Source of the DNA: Cryoendolithus antarcticus
Taxonomy: Eukaryota > Ascomycota > Dothideomycetes > Cladosporiales > Cladosporiaceae
Direction of reading: 5' to 3'
Assembly: GCA_002077065.1 (NCBI GenBank)
Contig: NAJO01000051.1
Coordinates: 186,001 to 250,000, forward strand
DNA: 64,000 bases
Shown: positions 54,080 through 64,000 of the stretch, piece after piece
How the letters are laid out: the number at the start of each line of letters is the position of its first letter
Numbering within the stretch: the first letter of the stretch is position 1
Made by a program: the position numbers and the translations under genes
Notes under the pieces: generated by a model
Told to the model about the DNA's origin: nothing
What the model saw: only the letters and a program-made list of their open reading frames with translations
Databases searched by the model: none

Positions 54080-54912
54080 AGATTTCCCGCATGAAAGCGT
54101 CGATACTCAGTCGCCGCTCAATCCTTCTGCGAGCTGGCGACCAAAAGATCCACGGCGAACTCCGGATACAGATCAGAGCTACCTTGAACGCCTTTGCATT
54201 CTGCTCGCTTTTGAGCTCGTCAGCTAACAGGCTCGCCCGATTCTTCAGCGCAAATTCGATCGAACATCTCCCTCTCAGTATCTATTGCGGGCCAGTGTCC
54301 TCTAGCACCGCTACCGATCAGGTGCTGAACGCCACGCTGTATTTAGAGCGTTTGGCAAGTCGCAAACAAAGAACGGCGGTCAGTCTCGTGAGGCTTTCGA
54401 CATTATACTTGTCGGTGAGGATGTATGCACTCAGTACGTGCATAGGGTCCTCGAGTAGCTCGGGTTCGGAAGGTCGAAGATATGGGTCGACGCCCTCGAA
54501 GGATCTCGATATCGGATACTCGCCTGTGTAGAAGTACTTGATCACTGCTCCCAGTGCATTCGCATCGTCAATTGATAGATCGATCGGTCCGCTGCTAGCT
54601 TCCTGTCGATACATGATCAGCACATTCCATAGACGCTGCGTGATGCGGCCAAAGCTTACCACAAATCCTCCAGCACATGCCCTCATGAAGTACTTGAGAC
54701 TGCGGACAGATAATGTCCTTGTGCACTCTCCACTTGTGCCCGCCAGATCCTTTGATAGTGAAGTCCGAGAAGGCACCGCTTTCGAGGAGTGTATCGTATC
54801 CAGTCTCCCTGGAAGTGTTACAGCCAGCTTGCTGGTGGCGGAACTTTCCTGTCAAGGTTGTGATGGCATGTGAGAGAGGTCGAGCGAGCAGTATGCAGTG
54901 AAGTGATGCCAT
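54080..54912 (-). pseudogene. BTB/POZ pseudogene, copy 5
   Basis: First half about 54912-54700: TSRETGYDTLLESGAFSDFT, IKGSGGHKWRVHKDIICPQS. One extra base near 54695-54700 shifts the frame before KYFMRACAGGF. An intron (GTAAGC...CGACAG) precedes EASSGPIDLSIDDANALGAV, IKYFYTGEYPISRSFEGVDP, HVLSAYILTDKYNVESLTRL. A TGA at 54318-54320 replaces the family's Trp (SFST-W-LVAVLED), and a TAG soon after follows VAVLEDTGPQ. The remaining 200 bases drift between frames (MFDRICAEE, ADELKSEQNAKAF). The combination of shift and two stops marks it as dead. Confidence 0.75.
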
Positions 54913-55162
54913 CTTCCACGGTTCGTTGCACGCAGTCCACATGTGAGCGCAGATGAGGAAGGAATGACCAGGCCCGTGAGCGCCGGTAAGAGTAAAGCCA
55001 AGATGCGATACAATCTGCGCTCATCAACATGCCTGAAGTACCAACACACGCATGCACCACTTTACCCATGAGTCCAAATGCAACACCAACGTTACCGAAG
55101 ATCCCTCTCATATGCACACCCATTACGCTTTTTTACACGACTCCCTTAACTTCTCAACAACC

Positions 55163-58100
55163 TCAATCCCTATACCCCTCCTCATACCTCAACCCACTCC
55201 CCTTCCTCTCATGCCCCTGACTGTAGCCACCCGCCCCACTTCCGTACCCGTCGCTCCTCCCACCTCCACCATTACCCCAGCCAACTGAGCCCCTCACCCG
55301 TCTCTCAGCCTCAAAATCCCCCCACCTTTTCATAGTAATCTTACTACTATCAAACACGCCCTCAACGGCATGCCCAGCCTTCCCACCGCCCTTGATCTCA
55401 CCTTGAGCTTTCCTGGTATCGCCCCAGGAGAAGTCGTCAAAGTGCCAGTAAGCGTATACTGGCAGAATGAAATTCCAGATCGGGAGCGAGAGTAGGTAGA
55501 CCAGCATCCAGAAAATGTAGATGGGGCGGTGGGCTGTGATGACGATGAGCAAGCCGGGGAGACCGAGGATGAGGATGAGGAGGATGAGGGGGATGGTTGG
55601 GGCGGGGGTGTGTTCAATTGCGGCTTTGAGGGCGAGGACGACTGTGGAGTTGTTAGTGGCTGACTTGGAAAGGTGTAGGTGGGAAGAAGGGTGAGTACTT
55701 ACTGACGTAGATGGTAAAGCTGATAGCTGCAGGCAGCACCAGCGTTCCCACCAACTCGATGAAGACGACAAACTGCATGCTGAAGCAGAAGGTACCGCAG
55801 AGGTCGCGCACAAGGACCAGCTCCATCAAGTTGTGCACAGTCGAATTAATCCAGCGGCGTCGCTGCGAGAGCAACACCTTAAAGCTGTCTGGCACAGTCG
55901 TCTTGCACACCGCCTGTGGTACGAAGACTTGCTTTCGTTTAGGAAAGGTCTTGAGCATGAGCGTCGACAAGTACCGATCCTCTCCGAGCAGCAGCAAGTT
56001 CTTCTTGTGCAGCGTATCAACCACATTTTCGGAGTAGTGCTCCACGATATCCGGGTTCGCCAGAATCGGGACCCAGTAGTTTTGCCCTCCCTTCGGCGTC
56101 TTGATACGGTACATGCAGAAGCATCCAGGCAAACACGTCACACCACCAAACACGCTCTCGAAACTTTTGCTCTGGTGATGCGAGATGAAGTACTCAAACA
56201 CCTGTATCATAGTCACCCAGCTTTGCGTCTTGTTGGCGATCTTCGTCTCGCCGCAAAGGCCCATGATCTCGGGGTCCTGCACCATGGCGCTGACCATGTG
56301 CGTCATGGAATCCGGGAAGACTTTAGTGTCGGCGTCGACCATGAGCACAATTTCGTAGAAGTCGGGGGATATGCCGGTGATTTTCCAGATGCCGTTGAAC
56401 ATCTCGTATTCGAGCTCAGTCATGCGCTCGTCGAACATGACTTTCTGGAGGAAGGACATGAGGATTATCTGGGAGTCACGCTTGCCTCGGTTGCCGGGTT
56501 TGGATGTGCCTTCTTCTTCTGGAGTGCCGCACTTGGCGACAAGGAGGACAGGTACGCGTTGTTGGCGTTCGAGAGGGATGATGGAGTTGCGGCCGTAGTC
56601 GTAGAAGCCGGAGTAGATCTTGGCCATGTTGTGACGCTTGCTACCAGATGCTACGGCAACGTAGGAGAAGGCTTCCACGTCGTCGGGGTGAATGGCGTGG
56701 TCTTTCATCATAGACAAGCAGGCATCAGGTGTTGACATCGTCTCGCCCTTGCCCTTAATGATACCGTCACAGACAATGTAGATTAGCTTGTGGCTGTTCG
56801 GGTAGTCGGTCATGGCAATGGAATCCAGCGTCGTTCGCAGACCTTCAGGACCCTCGGAGTACGCCGTGACTAAGCAGATAGTATGTGCAAGCGGATAGCC
56901 GAACGGCTGCCACTCAGGGGGTGGTTGTGGCACAACTGCATCGTGAATGAAGCCCTGAGGTCCTGATCCAGATCCCTCAGTATCGCTGGGCATGACACTG
57001 AAGCGAGGTGTACCCGATGGCATCAGGCTTGACCTGTCATAGCCAGATCCTGATCGACCATCTCCATGCGTCATACCAGTGTGTTCTGACCGATCAGAGT
57101 CCTCGTACGACACACTGGGAACCTGCGCCATCGGAATGAGTCTAGCAGTCGATGAGTGGCTCGCCATGGTCGTGGGCTGTGGGCGTCCCTTGGCCATAGA
57201 TTTCTCCATTGCGTATGGGCTCGTGAATCTGCTCGTGGTGGGCAAAAAGCTGCTACGCTTCGTTGAGCGGTCACTGACGGTCGAGACTGGGTCTGTGACC
57301 TTCGGCGGCGCGCGGTAGATGTCGTCCGTCCAGTCCTCGATCTGCTGATTGCGCTTCTTCTTGTTGCCCGTCATGCTCGTCTTCTTGGCGGCGAACTTTT
57401 TGCTGAGGAACCACTGGAATACCAATGCAAGCAGGAACTTCGCTGCCACGATTGAGAGAATGAAGATAAGCGAGACGTAGAGAACGACCTTGGATGCGAT
57501 ACAGCCAACAGTCTCTGTATCGATCGAGCCGACCTTGACAATCTCCTGAAGACACTGCGCGACCTGCTTGTTAGCGGCTGAGCTGAAGGCGAGTGTCGTG
57601 TCAATGCCACGGATTGCTGGGTTCGTGCGCATGTCATCGAAGAGTGAAGGCCAGGCGACCTGCGTCTTGTTGAACCACTCAAGCAAGTCCAGATCGAGCA
57701 CATCACCCGAATACACCATCAAGTTGCGGGAGCTGTTATTGATGTCCTCCCAGGTGAAGTAGACTTCACCCGAACTTTGTAGATCGTAGAAGTTCTCGCG
57801 TGCATTCTTCGACGTGTGACACCCGTAGCCAAGGTAGTACCCGACTGAGGTGTTTGGCGAAGAGCTGCCATCCTGATTGAACGTATTGCAGGGGAAGTAC
57901 CACGCAAGGTTGCCATCGCTATCAGTCGGCACGTCCGAGTTCTGAGCCGGGGTGATAAGACCCTTACACTTCCCGTTCACGTTCTGAAAGAGAAAGCTTC
58001 CGTCCTGCCCAGCGTGCGACTCGTCCATATCCCACAACACATTGCCTCCTGCTGCGATACCTCGTGCAAGCGGATGCCGGGATCGTGTAAGATCGTAAGC

Positions 58101-59096
58101 TTTCCCGTGGTAGATCATGTACCCGGGTCCCACCTTATTGACCTGTAACCTCGTTGGACCGCCTCCAGGACACACGACCTGCGTAAAGCCGAATGTGAGG
58201 AACCCAACGAATGTACAAATCAGCAAGATGATGCTGATTAGGCCCATCTTCTCTCGCCAAGCTCTTTGCTGCTCCTTCTTCTTCATGCCGAAGCACCGCA
58301 GCGCCACATTGGGCGCCCAGAATGTGATCATGTGGCAATATGTGCCCCAGAGCGAAGGTGTACCTGATGCCTCCTTGATCTTCTGCCGCCTGACCTCCTT
58401 TTCTCTGTGCTCATCATCTCGTGTGCCCTTCCGTATGAGCTTGTTGTGTCCTGTCTTGCTGGCCGCTCGTGTCATCGCATCAGTCTTCGACCTCTTCTCG
58501 TTCCGTGGTGGCGAGTCCAGGTCTGATGGCTTAAGTGGATCTGACTGCGAGCTCATAGTCGCAAAGTCCTCCTCAAGCTGTGGGTCATTGCCAGTCGTGG
58601 AAGGCATTACATCCATGTTCTGCGCATGTTGGCGGTAGTAGTAATTCGGATCAGCATCGTCCTGCCGCCTTCTCTCTGGTCTGATAAGACTTCGCTTTCG
58701 CGTGATATCCTCGGCGCCTCCCCGTACAGGACTACCCAGGTGGTCCATCATTGGATCCCGATCGCGTTGACCTGGCGATGGCGCAGAAGTCACATACGAG
58801 TCTGGCACAGCGAACTTCTCTCCCGCGGTGGCTCTAGAGGCTCCGTGACGTCGCTGTGATGAACTCCGTCTTCGATGGTGGCGATGGCTGGACTCGCGAG
58901 TGTCGTCCTGGCCGCGCTCTCGTGCGTGGCTGCTGCGGCGTTGCCTCGTGGCCTCAGGAGATCGTGGCTCTGCTTGTGCATCTGATGTTCGGCGGTGTCT
59001 GGTCTCCGAGTGGCGGCGTGATGATGTGCGTCGAGCGGGCTGCTGCGAGTTACGATGCGACTCTCGTCGCCGAGAACCATCTCGCCGCGACTCCAT
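55163..59096 (-). CDS. chs4: Class IV chitin synthase (Chs3-type, division 2)
   Basis: Plasma-membrane processive enzyme making chitin from UDP-GlcNAc. Exons 59096..55703 and 55641..55163 (61-bp intron) give 1290 residues. Start [17 protein letters not shown]; the frame extends upstream only with GTG. A long basic Ser/Arg N-terminus precedes two transmembrane segments ([38 protein letters not shown]) flanking a cytochrome-b5-like region ([20 protein letters not shown]). Catalytic part: [64 protein letters not shown] and [13 protein letters not shown] (QRRRW signature). C-terminal membrane segments follow, then a Gly-rich tail. No myosin domain, so not class V or VII. In yeast Chs3 needs Chs4/Skt5 and Pfa4; homologues of both are in this window. 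The symbol follows Neurospora usage and is tentative. Confidence 0.93.
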
Positions 59097-60635
59097 ACTG
59101 GCGGGTGTGTATGCTGCGCCGGATGTCTTAGTCACATTCCTTACGTGTGTCTCACAATGCCGCTCACCTCCACCCTCTCCACTGTGGAAACGCCCGGTGC
59201 AAGATCAAGTCTCTCTTTCACAAGGCTGAACGACTGTACGTGTATACTGAGGCTACGTGCAGGGCTCAATTGCTTTTCCCGTGTGTTCGTATGTCGAGAT
59301 GCAAGGCTGTCTCCCGCCAAACAATGCGCGGTGGTGCAATGATTTGTTCAGCGTCGACAAGACGAGCCGTGGGCAGAATTGCAGCAAGATTGCAGCGCAA
59401 ATGTAACGAGAGTGATGATTTGCGGTTGATACGGCCAGCGAGTGTGAAGATGAAACAGACGCTTTGGTGTTGCTGTGTTGTGGTCAAGTTGCTACAGACC
59501 CTGATCCCTGCATCAATTCCTATTCGGGCTACCATACATTATTTCACGAGGGTGGCGACATACTAGATCGCGATTCGCTACTCGAGGGCTTGCTGCTCCC
59601 AAATTAGAAGGCCATACACGTATGCATTCAATGCATCGGCGGGGATCAAGCATATCCGTATGTGTACATCTGCCATGCACCTTCTGCGCAAGTGTCGATC
59701 TTCTGACAAGGCTACGGCAGTGCTAGTGTCTCAGATGAGCCATCTCCTTGACGATTCATGTGTTGCATTCGCAATCTGCCATGAGTGTAGAGAAGGCGTT
59801 GGCAGGGTTGGCTAGGAGAGTCGACGCGCGGGGGACGGGAGTGTTTGCCCTGACGTTGATGCCCGCGATACTGTGCTGCCCCTCATGTTCGTACCACCAT
59901 TGGCTACCTCGGACATGATTACGATGGAGTCAACATGATCTAGGCCGAGAGGTGGCTGATCTGGCGGAATGCAACACCGTATGGTATTCGCGATCCGTGA
60001 AAGAAGCACACATGATTTCACCACGTGTACGGAGAATATTCAGCGGTCCAAACCAGGGTCTTGCATAGGCAAATTCACAAATGCATGCTTCGTCGATCTG
60101 AACGCCATGTCGTACGGCGTAAGTAGACCGTAGCCGGCCTTGCCTACCAGCATCGCATAGCCTCATTCACTTCTTTCACTTGTACAATACATATGTATAT
60201 ACTAGCAGCATTCCCATATACATCCGCATCACGAGGCATCCGCATCCGGAAGTCCTGACACGTCACTGGTCAAACTTCGAAACGGTCCATCTAGGAATGA
60301 TTCGGCACTCCCTTTCGCCCTGGTGACATCTCCGTGTCTTTCGCACTTGTACGCTCGACGCATTGATTAAACCACTCATCATTCGCACCATCTTACCCCT
60401 TACTGATCGCGGCGCTACAATTGCTTGGTCGACCGCCTTGGCCCGACTTGGAAAAGGGTCTGGACGTCTGTTGACTCGCGAGAGGCATTCACTTCACACC
60501 AGCCTTGCCGCGCTTTCGAGCAAAGCTAGTTCGTTTCCTTTGTCACCGACGCATATACCGAGTGGACAATCATCATCGATAGAGAGATCCGGACAGAGGA
60601 ACACATCACATTCGTTTGGACCGCAATAGGCGACC
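59097..60635. promoter_or_regulatory. Divergent promoter shared by chitin synthase and its putative activator
   Basis: 1.54 kb between the two start codons. Contains a perfect palindrome ATGCATTCAATGCAT (59622-59636) and another, ATACATATGTAT (60187-60198). The part next to the activator gene is C/T-rich, as expected for a leader. No coding sequence recognised. Role as a shared regulatory region is inferred from the head-to-head arrangement. Confidence 0.6.
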
Positions 60636-62692
60636 ATGGCTTCGTACGGCGCACCTCAGTCGCCCACCTCGCCAGCAAGACGATCGATCAGAGAGATTGC
60701 GCCTTCACCTCCGAGCACGTCGCCAAAACTGTACGCCAAGCGGCAGCCATACCTCGAACACCCAGAAGTGCGGCTATCGGAAGCACCCGGGAGCCCCATA
60801 AGCATCAGCCCTCCCAGACGAGGCATACAAGAGGCGGAGAGCGTCTCGATCAGTCAGGCATCAGATGGACAGGGAGACTACAGGCCCGCGTCGCGACATG
60901 TGGATACACCAGACTCGGGTCGTAGCGGCTCGATGTCATCGTTGCCGATCAGGCGGAAGGCCTTGGGAAACTCGATACGGGTGGTAGATGGACCGGCGCA
61001 TAGTCGAGGATCGTCAAGAGGAAGTCAGCCGGCGATCGAAGGGTCAGAAAGAGATGTACCGCTGGTAGAAGATGGGGAGGTGGAAGGGCTGCAGTACGCT
61101 GCGTTTCACGATGCGCCGAGGAAGCGCAAAGAGCAGTATAGAGCATCACATGCGACAACGGGATCGACCTCGAGTGCGGAACAACGGCATGTCCAGTCAT
61201 TACAAGTGCCTGGAGGTCAGCCGAACTTGGCGCGGCCAGTGTCTACATATACACTCGGTTCAGATCTGCGAGGACGCACACTCTCGCCGTGGAGCAACAA
61301 TGGATCGGATCCAGGTTCGCCTGGTACCTACGCGCGCGACATCTCATCATCACGACGATCTCCTGGCGCACGACCAGTAAGCTACATAGACCTGCTGAAC
61401 AATGTGCCATACCACCAACAGGTCGCGCTCAGCTCTGGGTTGAACAACGCCGGACTGCAAACTGTCGTCGGACGTGGCGCATCTCTCCTCGACACCAAAA
61501 AGACCCTCGACATGTACCGCGCCAACGTCAAGAAAACCAACGACGCCTCAGTGCAATACGAGTTCGCGATCTTCATGATGAATGCAGCCAATGAACCCGA
61601 CTTGCACGCCGATCTGAACCCTGCGGAGCTCAGACTCGAAGCAAAACACATCCTCCAACGGCTCTCTGACCGCGCCTACCCATTCGCGCAATACTACCTA
61701 GCAGACGGCTTCTTCAGCGGTGTATTCAACAAAGACAAGCCAGATCACGACAAAGCCTTTCCCCTCTTCGTAGCAGCTTCGAAACACGGCCACGCAGAAG
61801 CCGGCTACCGCGCAGCACTTTGCTACGAATTCGGCTGGGGGACTGCAAAATCCTACCCCAAAGCAGTGCAATTCTACCGCAACGCAGCAGCCAAGAACCA
61901 CCCCGGCGCAGCTACTCGACTAGGCATGGCATGTCTAAAAGGCGACATGGGTCTTTCTCGAAATCACGAAAGAGAAGGTCTCAAATTCCTCCGCCGCGCA
62001 CAAGAATCCGCCGATTTCCAATACAATACCGCTCCCTACGAGCTCGGCATGCTGCACCTCACAGGCTACGGCGCCGATGTCTTCAAAGACGAAGCCTACG
62101 CTGCGCAACTGTTGACGCAGGCTGCTGAGCTCGGGCACGCGCGAGCGAATCTGCTAATGGGCGAGGCGTATGAAAATGGGCTTTATGGGTGTCCGAGAGA
62201 TGCAGCGCTAAGCGTGCATTTCTATAATGGCGCTGCGACGCGGGGCGTGCCTGAGGCGATGATGGCGCTTTGTGCGTGGTATATGGTTGGGGCGCCGCCG
62301 GTGCTGGAGAAGGACGAGGCGGAGGCTTGTGCTTGGGCGAAGCAGGCTGCTGAGGCTGGTATGTTACCTTACCCTCATGTTTCCCACTTGCAGGTACTGA
62401 CAGCAATGCAGGTCTCCCCAAAGCCGAATACGCTATCGGCTACTTCACGGAAATGGGCATCGGTACGCGCCGCGACCCCTTAGAGGCGAATATGTGGTAT
62501 GTTCGCGCTGCGGAAAAGGGCAACGACGTTGCGCGACAGCGACTGCAGATTATTCGCGCGGCGGCTTCGGGTAATACGCAAGGGCCGGTGCCTGTGCCTA
62601 TGGGTAAGGGCGAGGCGAAGAGGAGGGAGCTGATGAATGGGAGCGGGAGTGAGGCGATGGGAGGGAAGAAGAAGATATTAGGGATATTTTAA
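60636..62692 (+). CDS. Sel1-repeat chitin synthase activator (Skt5/Chs4-like)
   Basis: Exons 60636..62358 and 62412..62692 give 667 residues. The N-terminal 260 residues are disordered and basic, with SPxR and RSP sites (KLYAKRQPYLEHPEV, PISISPPRRG). The conserved core begins SYIDLLNNVPYHQQVALSSG and RANVKKTNDASVQYEFAIFM, then Sel1/TPR-like repeats about 345-620: AQYYLADGFFSGVFNKDKPD, AGYRAALCYEFGWGTAKSYP, GAATRLGMACLKGDMGLSRN, APYELGMLHLTGYGADVF, ANLLMGEAYENGLYGCPRDA, AMMALCAWYMVGAPPVLEKD, AEYAIGYFTEMGIGTRRDPL. The tail KKKILGIF lacks the CaaX box of yeast Chs4. In yeast Chs4 recruits and activates Chs3; this gene lies head to head with the Chs3-type synthase. Confidence 0.88.
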
Positions 62693-63129
62693 GTTATGAT
62701 GTTGGACGAGAAAAGGGGATCTATGGGAATCCAAAAGGGGACACGGGCGATCTTGGTGCATTGGGGAGTGAGGATCGATTGATCGCATTTGCATACGGGC
62801 TGGGCATCTCGACGGAACAGCTAAACTGCATAGCGTTGGCGGAGTGTCAGTATGCGCGCTCTGGAGCGGAAAATGCGTTGATCATGTGCTTTGTACGGAT
62901 CTAAAGATTGAGAATGTATTAATGGAGACCGTTGATATGAGCTCAGTGTCGCCCTTCCGAGTGTCAGGCGCTCCTGCCTGCTCATCGCTCGGTCCGAGTG
63001 GCACCTTCCTCTCCTCCACCCACTCGTCTCAGCCAAGGGTCTCTGCGCACGACCGCTCTATCATGACCTCGACTGCTCGGTTTCTGAAATGCGAGAACGT
63101 GCCAGCTTGTACACGAGACCTTGATCGTA
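62693..63129. other. Intergenic region upstream of BTB copy 6
   Basis: About 440 bp with the 3' UTR of the activator gene and the promoter of BTB copy 6. Nothing else recognised. Confidence 0.5.
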
Positions 63130-64000
63130 ATGGCAGACGTCACAGGACTAGACGCCATCTCTCCGGCCACAGAAAACACTTCTACGCTCACGACAGTAGC
63201 GCCGGCTCTCAAGGAACCTGAGGTGACTGGTTACGGAGAGCTCCTGAGTACTGGGAACTTCGCGGACTTTGTGATAGTTTGTGGGGAAGGAGTGGAAGGC
63301 CACAAGGCCATCATCTGTCCACAATCGGAATACTTCACTAAGGCATTCAATGGGCAGTACAACGTACTGAAGTCAGCGTGAGGGATCGAACTCACAGTAG
63401 AGCTGACTCACGATTGCTAGGAAGGAAAAAGCGGACGCGTCGACCTCTCGTGTGACGACGAGGCCGCGCTGAATGAGTTCATCAAATATCTCTATACCAA
63501 CGAGTATGTGCCAACGGACGCGACGATTGAACTCGAGGCCCGCGGTATGCTGCACCTTCACATACACGTCCTCGCAGACAAGTACAGCTTGCCTGACCTC
63601 TTCCCTGAGGCGGCCGAGCGCTTCATGGCACTGGCGGAGCACTATGCCTTCGACAAGGTCTTCGCGGAATGGCTTACCGCTGTTCTGGATGAAACGCCGC
63701 CACACTCGACACTGCGCCAAGGCGTCTTCGATATCGTGAAGAAGCAGCTGAAAGACCTCTTGACGTCGGCCGGTCCCCACAATGTGGAAGACGTCGATGC
63801 TCTGCGCGCAGCATTGTCGCGATTCCCTGATATCACGCTGGAGCTGCTGAAGACTGTGGCGGAAGAATACAACATCTCAATTACGCCCACGAACGCGACG
63901 GCGCCGGAGGCAGCATCGTATAGCGTCTCGGGGTTCAGAGACCGGTACAAGGAGAAGAGGGTCCGCTGCCATGTTGCGACTTGCGGATTACACTTTGCGT
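63130..64000 (+). CDS. BTB/POZ protein with C-terminal zinc-ribbon-like motif, copy 6 (apparently intact, 3' end outside window)
   Basis: Start ATG at 63130 (MADVTGLDAISPATENT). Exon 1 ends at 63363, a 57-bp intron 63364..63420 (GTACTG...TGCTAG) follows, and exon 2 is open to the window edge. The BTB core is GELLSTGNFADFVIVCGEGV with GHKAIICPQSEYFTKAFNGQ, then EGKSGRVDLSCDDEAALNEF, IKYLYTNEYVPTDATIE, HLHIHVLADKYSLPDLFPEA and EWLTAVLDETPPHSTLRQG. After DVDALRAALSRFPDITLELL comes FRDRYKEKRVRCHVATCGLHFA, the beginning of the zinc-ribbon-like motif seen in copies 1 and 3. It is the only member without a visible lesion and therefore the reference for judging the others. Likely an adaptor for a Cul3 ligase or a regulator; function unknown. 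Confidence 0.85.

Overview
The window is nuclear DNA of a filamentous ascomycete, most likely a Dothideomycete (Mycosphaerellales/Capnodiales-like; inference). The evidence is dense protein-coding sequence cut by 47-110 bp spliceosomal introns (GTAAGT-type donors, TGCTAAC/CTAAC-type branch points), balanced base composition, and typical Pezizomycotina gene families: HET, fungal transcription-factor domain, class IV chitin synthase, GH67 alpha-glucuronidase, PFA4, Pal1, Msb1. There are no bacterial, organellar or CRISPR features, and no tRNA or rRNA was recognised.

Region 1 (1-7.4 kb): a CKS1 homologue runs off the left edge on the minus strand. It is followed by two tandem membrane-anchored paralogues of unknown function (1547-3029 and 3405-4727) whose intron complements differ; the second has apparently lost a splice donor. 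A serine-rich conserved protein follows (5722-6519).

Region 2 (7.4-28 kb) is a compact core block: a DEDDh exonuclease-CCCH zinc-finger protein, a cytosolic-type dipeptidyl-peptidase 5, a transposase-like HTH protein, a SAM methyltransferase, the PFA4 palmitoyltransferase (the last four all on minus), a large PAS hybrid histidine kinase, an O-fucosyltransferase-like type II membrane protein, the splicing helicase PRP16 and the ribosome-biogenesis WD protein PWP1.

Region 3 (28-33 kb) holds two neighbouring HET-domain genes in the same orientation, both carrying in-frame stop codons. Region 4 (33-46 kb) returns to functional genes: MSB1/Mug8, USB1 and a Pal1-family protein in divergent arrangement, a fungal-specific transcription factor with a frame anomaly, and a secreted GH67 alpha-glucuronidase.

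Region 5 (46.7-55 kb) is an accessory cluster: five members of one BTB/POZ family, all with frameshifts, stops or rearrangements, surrounding an intact ENV7/STK16-type kinase. A sixth member at the right edge (63130 onward) is open as far as it is visible. The better-preserved members also carry a C-terminal zinc-ribbon-like Cys motif. Region 6 (55-62.7 kb) places a class IV (Chs3-type) chitin synthase head to head with a Sel1-repeat chitin-synthase activator (Skt5/Chs4-like), the enzyme and its presumed regulator sharing a 1.5 kb divergent promoter.
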